Assembly (NCBI RefSeq): GCF_023151555.2
Contig: NZ_CP100426.1
Span: 186,001-250,000, forward strand
Origin: Photobacterium sp. CCB-ST2H9
GTDB taxonomy: Bacteria; Pseudomonadota; Gammaproteobacteria; Enterobacterales; Vibrionaceae
Reading direction: 5' to 3'
DNA: 64,000 nucleotides
Shown here: positions 34,995 to 43,513 of the stretch, one piece after another
Layout of the letters: every line of letters starts with the position of its first letter
Numbering within the stretch: the stretch's first letter is position 1
The notes under the pieces: model-generated
The model's database searches: none
What the model was told of the DNA's origin: nothing
The model's input: only the letters and a program-made list of their open reading frames with translations
Program-made: the position numbers and the translations under genes

Positions 34995-35312
34995 TTACCG
35001 GCTGGAAGGGATCAGGCGGCGTACAGTGAATGGTTTTCCACCTTGTTCAGAAATGTTGATGGCTAAAGTGTGCGCGTGTTCGCGATGCGCGTAGACGAAT
35101 ACACGACCGTCAGCTTTTGTTTTGTAGGCTGATTTCTGACTTGGAACTGTCACATCAACATTAGCCTGTGGGACACCATTTTTCTCAACGAAAACCCAGG
35201 CACCACCTCGCATTGGTGTGACTTCAACAGATAAGGTGTTCGTTAAATCTGCAAAGGCTGAAGCGGAAAATGTGAACGTACCAGCTAGTAGTGCAGCGAT
35301 GAATGTTTTCAT
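34995..35312 (-). CDS. Small secreted protein with carboxypeptidase-regulatory-like fold
   Basis: A 105-residue exported protein: a signal peptide (about 1-21, ending ASAFADL) and one beta-sandwich-like domain with GVPQANVDVTVPSQKSAYKTKADGRVFVYA. That pattern resembles a single carboxypeptidase-regulatory or transthyretin-like repeat. A function cannot be assigned. The start at 35312 has an AAGGAG ribosome site. It stands alone between the pirin and GNAT genes, with a 215-bp region upstream. Confidence 0.65.
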   Translation of the reverse strand: MKTFIAALLAGTFTFSASAFADLTNTLSVEVTPMRGGAWVFVEKNGVPQANVDVTVPSQKSAYKTKADGRVFVYAHREHAHTLAINISEQGGKPFTVRRLIPSSR

Positions 35313-35527
35313 GATTCTAACTCCTTCAGGGAAAATTTTTTGTTCTCGAAAAGCATGTAGAGATATTAATCGTGATCTGAGTCACTATCTATAGCGATTT
35401 GTTGCTCATGTCATTCTAAAAAACTGAACAACTGAATTTCAGGTTTTTGTATGCATCTCTGAACGTAAGCTTCTGATATGATTCCGGTTGCGATAGCTAT
35501 CGAAAGGACAGGCAGAAGGACAGGTAA

Positions 35528-36007
35528 ATGATGGATATCAGGGAAGATCATCAGATCGGATTAAGAAAAGCGGGTGAGCAGGATATGCCGTTCTTGCTAT
35601 TACTGCGTGAACTGACGATGACACGGTACCTTGAGAAAGCGGGAGAACCGACGGATCAAGCGTCTTTTCTCAGTCGTATTCAATATCAATTCGATGCGGC
35701 TCAGATCATTGAAGTGAATGGTCAGGATGCCGGGTTGTTTAAGGCGTTTCATCAGCCGGAGCAACGACAGTGGTATCTGAGCCAGATTCAGATTCATCCT
35801 CAATTTCAGAATCTCAGTATCGGCAAAAAGCTGATTGGTGATTTGATCACGCGGGCCTTTGCAAATCATGAGTCTGTGGCGCTCAGTGTCCTGAAAGGCA
35901 ATCCGGCGAAGCGATTGTATGAAAAACTTGGTTTTCGTTGTATCAGCGAGTCTGAAACGGAGTTCAACATGGTGTGTCAGCCGGAGCGTCAGGGAGATCA
36001 CGCGTGA
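35528..36007 (+). CDS. GNAT-family N-acetyltransferase
   Basis: A 159-residue GNAT acetyltransferase with the acetyl-CoA-binding segment SQIQIHPQFQNLSIGKKLIGDLI and the C-terminal GNPAKRLYEKLGFRCISESETEFNM. The substrate is unknown. It starts a three-gene operon in which each stop overlaps the next start: this TGA is embedded in the GTGA of the next gene. Confidence 0.83.
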   Translation: MMDIREDHQIGLRKAGEQDMPFLLLLRELTMTRYLEKAGEPTDQASFLSRIQYQFDAAQIIEVNGQDAGLFKAFHQPEQRQWYLSQIQIHPQFQNLSIGKKLIGDLITRAFANHESVALSVLKGNPAKRLYEKLGFRCISESETEFNMVCQPERQGDHA

Positions 36008-36549
36008 AGATTCAAGCAGTGACATGTGAGCAGGCCCCTGAATTACTGCCAATTTTTCAGGAACTGGAGACGTATTATTTTGGTGATGCAGCGGCATCCC
36101 GCAATGACATTGAAGCTTATCTGTCAGGCTCCCTGTTTGCACCGCATTCTGGTGTCAGGGTGATTGCGGCATATATGCAGGGAAACGTGGTCGGTTTTGC
36201 CACTTACTCCATTTTCTATCCGGCCCCAAAGCTTTCGGGCCAGATGTTTATGAAAGATCTTTTTGTGTCGGCCAGTGCCAGAGGCCAGAAAGTAGGGCAG
36301 GCGCTGATGCGGTATTTAGCCCGGGAGGCACTGGAGAAAGGATGTCGTCGGCTGGACTGGACCGCAGAAACTACGAATCCATCTGCTGGGCAGTTTTACC
36401 GGGCCATTGGTGCGTCGCTGATTCAGGAAAAAGAATATTACCGGTTTGCTGAAGATGTGCTTGAGGCATTTGCATCAGGCCGTGAATCTGAACGTATTGT
36501 TCATCAAGCTGATCAATCAGTTGTTCATCAGGGAAGTGAAGCCAAATGA
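36004..36549 (+). CDS. GNAT-family N-acetyltransferase
   Basis: A 181-residue GNAT protein with KDLFVSASARGQKVGQALMRYLAREALEKG as acetyl-CoA loop and DWTAETTNPSAGQFYRAIGA near the end, close to the SpeG/aminoglycoside-like small GNATs. Translation starts at GTG 36004, overlapping the preceding stop, with GGGAG upstream. An ATG-like longer frame at 35974 is not needed. Substrate unknown. Confidence 0.83.
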   Translation: MKIQAVTCEQAPELLPIFQELETYYFGDAAASRNDIEAYLSGSLFAPHSGVRVIAAYMQGNVVGFATYSIFYPAPKLSGQMFMKDLFVSASARGQKVGQALMRYLAREALEKGCRRLDWTAETTNPSAGQFYRAIGASLIQEKEYYRFAEDVLEAFASGRESERIVHQADQSVVHQGSEAK

Positions 36550-36857
36550 AGATAATCCGCAGCAATGAATTTCAGGCCGACAGGGCATGGGGAGCGATGG
36601 ACATCGCCAATATGAATGGGATAACAACCCGGTTGCATTGGACGGATCAGCCCTACAAATGGCACGTCAATGACGGTGAAGAAGTGTTCGTCGTGCTCGA
36701 TGGACAGGTCGAGATGTATTACCGGGAACACGGGGCAGAGCAGTCGGTTTTGCTGAACGTGGGTGACATTTTCTATGCCTCTGTGGGTACCGAGCACGTT
36801 GCACACCCGCTAGGGGAGGCGCGGGTTCTGGTCATTGAAACTGCTGGCAGCGTTTAA
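36546..36857 (+). CDS. Cupin-domain protein
   Basis: A 103-residue single-cupin protein. Motif 1 is KWHVNDGEEVFVVLDGQVEMYYRE (metal residues His, Glu and a later His) and motif 2 is VGDIFYASVGTEHVAHPLGEARVL. The start overlaps the preceding GNAT stop as ATGA. It is the last gene of the GNAT-GNAT-cupin operon. It could bind or modify the same small molecule as the acetyltransferases. Confidence 0.83.
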   Translation: MKIIRSNEFQADRAWGAMDIANMNGITTRLHWTDQPYKWHVNDGEEVFVVLDGQVEMYYREHGAEQSVLLNVGDIFYASVGTEHVAHPLGEARVLVIETAGSV

Positions 36858-36865
36858 TGGAAGAA

Positions 36866-36907
36866 TGAAAAAGGCGCCGCAGGTCAGGGGAGTGACCGTG
36901 CGGCGCC
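36866..36907 (-). terminator. Collagenase gene terminator
   Basis: GGCGCCGCA (36873-36881) pairs with TGCGGCGCC (36899-36907), with an inner GGTCA/TGACC stem. On the minus strand it is followed by TTTTTCATT. It lies 42 bp past the collagenase stop and also between convergent genes. Confidence 0.85.
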
Positions 36908-36948
36908 AAGGTGAAAGCACGAAGATTTTACGGTTTTAGTTCAGGGTG

Positions 36949-39426
36949 TCAGAACGCGCTTGCCGCACTTGCATAAACCTCAACATTCGCCGTTTCGCCT
37001 TCATTGCTCAGCATCAGATGGACATAACCTGCCTGTTCTGCGGTGATTTCAATGAATTCACGGTTTCCGGTGTAAGTTGATGCAACGTCGTACTTCTCTG
37101 CGGTAGGCCAGTGAGCGCTGGCCGCGTATAAGCTCACATTGCTGTTGGATGCATCTGTGCCGGTTGCTTCCTGAGTCGGGTTGACCCAGACCCGCAGTGT
37201 CTGGCCGGCTTGTGGCACATAAAATGCCAGATAGCGCTGTTCGGAAACACGGACAGCCTGTGGTTTGTCCGCTTCAAGAACGATGGGCGTTAAATCATCC
37301 GCAGGTTTGGAATCGTGATGATCATCGCCCTGATCCAGTGCCGCAATGTCTGCTGCAGCCTTCAGCGTGACAGAACGGAATGCTTCACGACCCGTCACAC
37401 TCAGGTAATAGCGTCCGGGTTTGATGTAGCCGTTGGCTTCCGGCGTAAACGCCAGTGTTTCGTTGCTGCCACGTTGAAAATCGGTGAAGTCGAAATCATA
37501 GTAATGGGCGATTCGGCCATAACTGGCGTAGAGGTCGGCATCGCCATCGCCTGTGATTGACAGTGAGAATTCACGGGTATTAGCCGGAATGTCGACATAG
37601 TACAAGTGTTCGCTGTAGGCTTCGCCAGCCAGTGTCATCGGTTGATCGAAGGTCAGTGATGTGACTTCATCCGGATTTGGCTGAGGTTCCGGCTGAGGGT
37701 CTGGCGTCGGCTCGCCCGGCTCATTCCCGGTGGATTCAACGGTCAGCAGCCAGTCCCGGAATTCTGCTGAATAAGCACTTCCCAGTCTTTTCGCTGTGTC
37801 TGTCCATTGTGAATACTGACCTTGCCGTCCATAGGACAAGAGGGTATTCACTTCATCCGGGTGGTTCTCCATCAGAAACCGTACGGCCAGATAACCCCAG
37901 CGATAAATGCGGTTCAGATCATGATCATAGGTGGTTGCCAGCACTTCAGACAGGGTGTAGGTCTGCTCGCGGGCCAGTTCAACCGCTGCGGTATAGCCTT
38001 GTTTATAATGCATATACTCGGCAAAACCTTCCAGCCACCAGACGGTGTGTCCCGGACTCAGTACGTCGTTAAAATCGCCGTACAGATTGAAGCGGCCATC
38101 CAGATAATGCACGTATTCGTGCTCCAGATTCAAAATACTGTAGCCTTCTGCATATTCATTGCGATAGGCCACGAAGCGCGCCTGATTATCCGGGTTTGCC
38201 GGATTTCCTTCCAGATACTGACCGCCATTATTGGTGCTATTACCGAACAGGAAGTTAGAGAAACTGACATAGTCGGCATTGTTATCGAAAACCACCACTT
38301 CAACGCGGTTGTTGAGATCATCCGCAACGGGCTGGTCACCGCTGTTAACTACCTGATGAAAATCAGCTTCTTTGCCGGAAAGCACGTCACACACGTCAGC
38401 CGCCTGCGCCTGAGTCATCTTCTGAGCGCGGACAATCGCCGGGCCGTTACACTCATAACGGAATGGCATGACACGTGCTTCGAGCTGAGCTTTGGCATTT
38501 TTCAGTCCCAGTGCTTCTGCTTTATCGGGCGCAAAATAATTGATCATTTCTGCAATCCCGACCCACATTTTGTCGCTCTTGCCGCCTAACGGATAGCGTT
38601 CCAGCAGGGACTCCAGAATGGAAAGTACTTGTTTGCGGGTCGATTCGTGCGGTGTCACCAGTAACCGTCCCATTTCACGTGCCGTGTTGCTCACGATGAA
38701 ATCGGCATCGGTGCCCAGCGCCCATTCGTTATCCAGAATAAACTGGTGCAGTTGTTCCAGATATTCAGGGTGCTTTGCCAGATCGTCATAAAACGGGTCG
38801 AGGCTGATATGACCGCTCATGGCGCGGAACAGGTTGTTGAGCGCATCGACAAATTGCAGATCCTTCGCGGTTTCTGCGTTGAAGTGATTGAGCAGCTGTA
38901 ACTGACTGGCCATGGTCAGCGGTAACTGACGGATATTATCGACCATGATGGTCATACTTTTCAGTGCAGCGACCTGCTCGCGGCCGCTTTGCGTGGCGCC
39001 GGGGGAGGTGAGAAATGCATTGATGGTATTTGCCAGAGCGACATCAAGCGCATCGGAAAAATCACCATACTGCGCTTTGTGTGCGTAGCGGACGTAGTAG
39101 GCCGCACGAACGAATTCACCCAGATTTTCAATGACAACGGCCTGCTGCTTTTCCCCCTGGTATTGGTTGATGTGCAGCATCAGTTGTTGCTGGATTTGGT
39201 GAATGCTGTTTTCGCTGAAAAGCGAATTCAGCGTTTCTGCCGGTGCAGAAAACCAGGCGTTTCGGCAATCGATATCAGCTTTCTCGATCTCAGTGACAGG
39301 GGAAGGTGAAGTAGAAAGTGCATCGATTTCACAAAACGGTGCAGCCGCCGCGGTATTCGAGTACAGACCCGCAGCAATCAACAGCGTCAGTGCAGAGCGC
39401 TGAAAACCGGAGTGAATGTATTTCAT
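36949..39426 (-). CDS. Secreted M9 collagenase with PPC domains
   Basis: An 825-residue zinc metallopeptidase of family M9A, the Vibrio collagenase type, which degrades native collagen outside the cell. A signal peptide (about 1-29) is followed by the N-terminal activator domain (about 60-290). The peptidase domain has HEYVH at 436-440 and the downstream Glu ligand in WWLEGFAEY (about 466-470). A proline-rich linker (about 575-593) leads to two bacterial pre-peptidase C-terminal domains (about 595-690 and 715-825) that probably bind collagen. It is monocistronic with a strong terminator. It is likely a nutrient-acquisition or tissue-damage factor. Confidence 0.93.
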   Translation of the reverse strand: MKYIHSGFQRSALTLLIAAGLYSNTAAAAPFCEIDALSTSPSPVTEIEKADIDCRNAWFSAPAETLNSLFSENSIHQIQQQLMLHINQYQGEKQQAVVIENLGEFVRAAYYVRYAHKAQYGDFSDALDVALANTINAFLTSPGATQSGREQVAALKSMTIMVDNIRQLPLTMASQLQLLNHFNAETAKDLQFVDALNNLFRAMSGHISLDPFYDDLAKHPEYLEQLHQFILDNEWALGTDADFIVSNTAREMGRLLVTPHESTRKQVLSILESLLERYPLGGKSDKMWVGIAEMINYFAPDKAEALGLKNAKAQLEARVMPFRYECNGPAIVRAQKMTQAQAADVCDVLSGKEADFHQVVNSGDQPVADDLNNRVEVVVFDNNADYVSFSNFLFGNSTNNGGQYLEGNPANPDNQARFVAYRNEYAEGYSILNLEHEYVHYLDGRFNLYGDFNDVLSPGHTVWWLEGFAEYMHYKQGYTAAVELAREQTYTLSEVLATTYDHDLNRIYRWGYLAVRFLMENHPDEVNTLLSYGRQGQYSQWTDTAKRLGSAYSAEFRDWLLTVESTGNEPGEPTPDPQPEPQPNPDEVTSLTFDQPMTLAGEAYSEHLYYVDIPANTREFSLSITGDGDADLYASYGRIAHYYDFDFTDFQRGSNETLAFTPEANGYIKPGRYYLSVTGREAFRSVTLKAAADIAALDQGDDHHDSKPADDLTPIVLEADKPQAVRVSEQRYLAFYVPQAGQTLRVWVNPTQEATGTDASNSNVSLYAASAHWPTAEKYDVASTYTGNREFIEITAEQAGYVHLMLSNEGETANVEVYASAASAF

Positions 39427-39549
39427 TAGATAACCCTTTGATTTTGATGGAACAGGAAATGGCGTTATACCAATCAGATATCAAAATGCATTGGGTTGAA
39501 TATGAAATTCAGAGGTCAGTTCACAAATAAACAAAAGCGTATATAAGTA

Positions 39550-39583
39550 ATGAAAGAAAGTAGCCCGATGTTTCACCGGGCTA
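39550..39583 (-). terminator. Terminator after dgt copy 2
   Basis: TAGCCCG (39561-39567) pairs with CGGGCTA (39577-39583). On the minus strand the stem is followed by CTTTCTTTC. It is 17 bp past the dgt copy 2 stop. Confidence 0.6.
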
Positions 39584-39599
39584 TTGTGGCAACAGAGCA

Positions 39600-41114
39600 T
39601 TATAATTCGTCGATGACGTGCAACATTCGGTATTCATCAAAGGCAAACTGATCCGTCATGCCGCTGATATAGTCCTGAATTAACCGAATGCGGAAATACA
39701 GTTCCCAGCATTGAGGGTCACATGCCAGGGGGAGATTTCCCAGGTTCTCTTGCCTTAGAGCAGCCTGATAGGCGCGGATATGTTTATTGGGTAATTTCTT
39801 GTAGAGGTGGTGCTGGTAAGCGGTTACATCGGGTTTATCTGCGCCCTCGACCAGTTGCTGAAATTGTCCGGCACTGAGTGTCAGTAGTTCATGATATGTG
39901 TCCAGCAGACCGGAGAGGATTTTATAGCCCTGCAATTCCCGGGATTCGACTTCTTTGGTGCCAAAAGCATGTTTGACGGCGATATTTTTTAAGGTTTTAA
40001 CTAAAGCATGATTTGTTGAACGATCTTCGATGAGATGTGCGTTGTAGTGGCCATCAAAGACGGCCTCAATATGATCGATAAAATTATTCGCGGCATGTTC
40101 TGGCAGGCGTTTGCTCAGTTCAACCCGCATGAAAATGAAAAACTGGCTGTCACCGCAAATGCTGGCTCGTCTTGCGCTGTTTTGAGCAATGCCGACGATG
40201 GTTTCCATTTCTTTCAGACCCTGACCATCAATGTCAAAATCCCGGGCGATGGTTTGATATTCTTCGACTAGTAACTGACTGAGTTTTTGAATATCCAGAA
40301 TTCCTTTTTCGACGGCATCTTCGAGATCTGCGAGTCCGTAAGAAATATCATCTGCTGCTTCCATGATGTAAGCAAAAGGTGAACGGCAACCGTCTGTAAT
40401 ACGAAGCGAAGTTTTTAAGTCTTCAATAAACTGATGTTCGCTTAAGTAATATCCGACTTTTTTCTTTAAATAGCTCAGGTCATTGCTTTTTTCGGGTTTT
40501 GGCTGATCGCCCCGGCGGGTGTATTTCATGATCCCGGAAACCTGAGAATAAGTCAGGTTTAATCCCAGTAAAGTGTGAACCAGCCGGATCGCTTGCGCGT
40601 TGCCTTCGAAGTTTTGTAAATCAAGCTGTAATGCATCAGGTAAATGAATCCCGGCTGATTGACCGATAGCTTTAAGATTTTTCCTGAACCAGTCATTGAT
40701 CGCAGCTTCGCCAAAGTGACCAAATGGCGGATTTCCAATGTCGTGCATCAGGCAGGACATTTCGACAATCGATTCCATTTGTCTTTCAAGCTCATTCAGA
40801 CCGTATTGATTGATGAGTTCGCGTTTTTTCAAAGTTTCAAAAATTTTCTGGGTGATGTGACGGCCCACTTGCTGAACTTCGAGAGAATGGGTCAGACGGC
40901 TTCGGACCGCAGCGTTTCTTTCCAATGGGAAGACCTGGGTTTTTTGCTGTAACCGTCTGACGGCAGCCGAGTTGAGAATACGTCCCCGATCGCTTTCAAA
41001 AACTCTCAGTTCAGGGCTTCCGTCGCCTTCACGATAAGGTCGTAAGCCATGTTTTGTACCATCCGTCTTGTAAACCCGGTTGAACCGTATTTTTACTTCA
41101 AAATTGACCGCCAT
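39600..41114 (-). CDS. dgt: Deoxyguanosinetriphosphate triphosphohydrolase, copy 2
   Basis: A 504-residue Dgt-type dNTPase with the complete N-terminal block FESDRGRILNSAAVRRLQQK, His76 in RLTHSLEVQQVG, and His124-Asp125 in LMHDIGNPPFGHFG. AADDISYGLADLEDAVEKGI and the end YISGMTDQFAFDEYRMLHVIDEL complete it. ATG 41114 gives the family start MAVNFEVKIRF and has GGGAG seven bases upstream; ATG 41120 is also possible. Base composition and sequence are nearer E. coli Dgt than copy 1, so I take this as the ordinary dgt. Its role is trimming the dGTP pool. Confidence 0.92.
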   Translation of the reverse strand: MAVNFEVKIRFNRVYKTDGTKHGLRPYREGDGSPELRVFESDRGRILNSAAVRRLQQKTQVFPLERNAAVRSRLTHSLEVQQVGRHITQKIFETLKKRELINQYGLNELERQMESIVEMSCLMHDIGNPPFGHFGEAAINDWFRKNLKAIGQSAGIHLPDALQLDLQNFEGNAQAIRLVHTLLGLNLTYSQVSGIMKYTRRGDQPKPEKSNDLSYLKKKVGYYLSEHQFIEDLKTSLRITDGCRSPFAYIMEAADDISYGLADLEDAVEKGILDIQKLSQLLVEEYQTIARDFDIDGQGLKEMETIVGIAQNSARRASICGDSQFFIFMRVELSKRLPEHAANNFIDHIEAVFDGHYNAHLIEDRSTNHALVKTLKNIAVKHAFGTKEVESRELQGYKILSGLLDTYHELLTLSAGQFQQLVEGADKPDVTAYQHHLYKKLPNKHIRAYQAALRQENLGNLPLACDPQCWELYFRIRLIQDYISGMTDQFAFDEYRMLHVIDEL

Positions 41115-41584
41115 ATCCATTCTCCCAACATTCAAACGGATTCAATTTACTCGATCGGGCGTTCGTGAAGGAGGAGCTTAATTAAAAATGCGAGATCAAT
41201 AACAGATGGAAATGCTCAGGCGGGATCTTTCTCATGTGAAATAAGCTGTTGTTTCATTATGAGAAGCCGTATTTATCTGTCATCAATATTTTGGTAATTG
41301 ATTCATTTGTTTTTTACATAGTATTTATTGATGTCAATCACGCAATGAATCTTTGTATGATGCACGTTAAGCAGATAAATCTTTGTGTCTTGCAGACAAG
41401 ACTATATTCAACAAAAAACAGTAGAAGTATTCCTGACGGAAATACTCATCGTTGTTCAGTGTCAATTGTGATTTGAATGAAAAGTTTATTGACTTTGCAT
41501 TCGCAGACAGGGAACCGTCATGCGTGAAGCTGCGGGTTGTCGTTGAATCTCAGACACATTTTCAGTTGGGCAAGGTTGAACAAT
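41115..41584. other. Leader region of the ebo/VioB-like operon
   Basis: Gene-free, AT-rich interval between divergent dgt copy 2 and the operon. It contains an FNR/CRP-like box (41328-41341), TATGAT (41356-41361), two copies of AATCTTTGT (41347-41355, 41378-41386) and TTGACT (41483-41488). No small gene with a convincing ribosome site is seen. Confidence 0.6.
41328..41341. promoter_or_regulatory. FNR-like box upstream of the operon
   Basis: TTGATGTCAATCAC matches the FNR consensus TTGAT-N4-ATCAA at nine of ten fixed positions. It is about 245 bp before the first start codon and 14 bp upstream of a TATGAT, a position that would suit repression or activation of another start. Not proven. Confidence 0.4.
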
Positions 41585-43513
41585 ATGGATACATTTCATC
41601 GCACAGGCGCGGGTCTGTTGTTTTACGTCGTTGGCGTGATGGCGCTGATGATTCTTTCATTTCTTCTGTTCGAACAGGATGTCCAGTCTTTCGTTACCTC
41701 TACCATCACTTTCCTGTCTGAAAAAGCCCCAGCCGGTTTCTGGCTGATCTCACTGTTCATCATTGTGTTACTGACGTTTGATATCGTCTTACCGATTCCG
41801 TCCAGTCTGGTTGCTATGTTTGCAGTCGCCTCACTGGGTCCGTTGTGGGGGGCATTGAATATCAGTATTGGATTAATCCTGAGTTGCTGTATTGGTTACT
41901 GGCTGGGTATTCGCTCAGACCGCTTGCTGGGTGCCCGCTGGCTCAGTCACCGGGAACGCCAGAAAGCCCGTCGTCTGGCAGGTCAGTTAGGCGGCAGTAC
42001 GCTGGTGGTGATGCGCGGTGTTCCTGTGCTGGCAGAAACTTCTGTGATCGCTGCCGGTATGATTCAGTATCCCTTCGGCAAATTCCTGCTCATGACGTCT
42101 CTGGCCAATATCGGGCTGGCCACGGCATATGCCTATGTCGGCACCTATGCCAGCGTTCAGGATCCATTTTTGCTGGTGGTGGCTGGAAGTATTGTGGTGC
42201 CGGCGCTGGGATGGATGCTGAAATGGACCTGGCAACAGCTGGCTGACTCAGCGTCAGTTTCTGATGCTGAATCAGATGCTGCATCGGGGGAGATTCAGAC
42301 GATTAAAGCGGCATTTAGTGTTCAGCATCAATACCCTGTGTGTTTTACCCGGCATGTATTCGCCCGGAATAATTCAGATTTGCTCACGATATTGTTGCGA
42401 TCACGGATGAATTCAGGCGAGGACGTCCTGTCACTGGGTTGTGTTTTGATTGTGGATCAGGGGGTTATTGATGGAAATCCTGAAGTACTGGATGAGGCTA
42501 CACAGTATTTCTCTCAGCATCAGCAATATATCCACTTGATGGCTGAGCCCTTCGTCGTTCAGGGTGGAGAAGCCATCAAGCAGCCGGAACAGCTCGATAT
42601 CCTTTACCGTTACCTGCAGCGGCATCAAGTCGATCGCCACAATATGGTGATCGCGATGGGCGGCGGTGCCTTGCTGGATGCCGTCGGATATGTCTGTGCA
42701 ACCTTCCATCGCGGGATCAAATTGCTGCGGATGCCCAGTACGGTCCTGGCGCAAAATGACGCTGGGGTCGGGGTGAAAAACGGTATCAATGCCTATGGCA
42801 GTAAAAACCTGATTGGCACCTTTTGCCCGCCTTTCGCCGTGCTGAATGATCTGGCTTTACTGAATACGCTGCCGCAGCGGGATAAGCGGGCCGGACTGGC
42901 TGAGGCGGTGAAAGTGGCCGCGATTCGCAGTGCCGGATTTTTCCAGTGGCTGGAGCAGCATGTACCGGCCCTGAATGCTTTCGACAGCCGGGTGACACAA
43001 CATGCAATTGCACGTTGTGCCGAACTTCATATCCAGCAGATTACTCAGGGCGGTGACCCTTTTGAAACGGGCAACATACGCCCGCTCGATTATGGGCACT
43101 GGGCCGCGCATAAGCTTGAATCACTCACGCAGTATGACGTCCGGCACGGTGAAGCGGTGGCGATAGGGATGGCTTTAGATGCCTACTATGCCAGCGAGGC
43201 CGGAATGCTGAGTCGTTATGACCTGAGACGGCTGACCGGTTTGCTGGAAAAGCTGGGTTTTACGTTGTGGCACCCGGCACTCGATCTCTGTGATCAGAAC
43301 GGACAGCCTCTGATTTTTGAGGGACTGGAAGAATTTCGTCAGCATCTGGGCGGCCAGTTATGTATCACGCTGTTAACTGCGATCGGGACTGATGACGAAG
43401 TCCATGATATCGACACCGGCCGGTTATTGTTTGCACTGCGCTCCTTGAAGCAGTTTCATCAGCCTGCCGAGAAGCAGGATGAAGATCAGCCGCGTTGGCA
43501 GGAGGTCGGCTGA
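41585..43513 (+). CDS. eboD: VTT/DedA-type membrane domain fused to EboD sugar-phosphate cyclase
   Basis: A 642-residue fusion. Residues about 8-225 form a TVP38/TMEM64 (VTT, DedA-like) membrane domain with IVLPIPSSLVAMFAVASLGPLWGA and the MRGVPVLAETSVIAAGMIQYPFGKF re-entrant block. After a polar linker (about 226-260) comes a 3-dehydroquinate-synthase-like cyclase. It has the NAD loop AMGGGALLDAVGYV, metal ligands Glu440 (GLAEAVKVA), His505 (YGHWAAHKLE) and His521 (RHGEAVAIG), and Lys443. EboD proteins are this cyclase alone, so the membrane fusion is notable and ties catalysis to the inner membrane. ATG 41585 is used, while TTG 41537 is in frame. The next start overlaps its stop. Confidence 0.85.
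   Translation: MDTFHRTGAGLLFYVVGVMALMILSFLLFEQDVQSFVTSTITFLSEKAPAGFWLISLFIIVLLTFDIVLPIPSSLVAMFAVASLGPLWGALNISIGLILSCCIGYWLGIRSDRLLGARWLSHRERQKARRLAGQLGGSTLVVMRGVPVLAETSVIAAGMIQYPFGKFLLMTSLANIGLATAYAYVGTYASVQDPFLLVVAGSIVVPALGWMLKWTWQQLADSASVSDAESDAASGEIQTIKAAFSVQHQYPVCFTRHVFARNNSDLLTILLRSRMNSGEDVLSLGCVLIVDQGVIDGNPEVLDEATQYFSQHQQYIHLMAEPFVVQGGEAIKQPEQLDILYRYLQRHQVDRHNMVIAMGGGALLDAVGYVCATFHRGIKLLRMPSTVLAQNDAGVGVKNGINAYGSKNLIGTFCPPFAVLNDLALLNTLPQRDKRAGLAEAVKVAAIRSAGFFQWLEQHVPALNAFDSRVTQHAIARCAELHIQQITQGGDPFETGNIRPLDYGHWAAHKLESLTQYDVRHGEAVAIGMALDAYYASEAGMLSRYDLRRLTGLLEKLGFTLWHPALDLCDQNGQPLIFEGLEEFRQHLGGQLCITLLTAIGTDDEVHDIDTGRLLFALRSLKQFHQPAEKQDEDQPRWQEVG

Noticed and set aside
41347..41386. Two AATCTTTGT copies as regulator sites
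   Set aside because: A nine-base AT-rich repeat pair is likely by chance in this composition.
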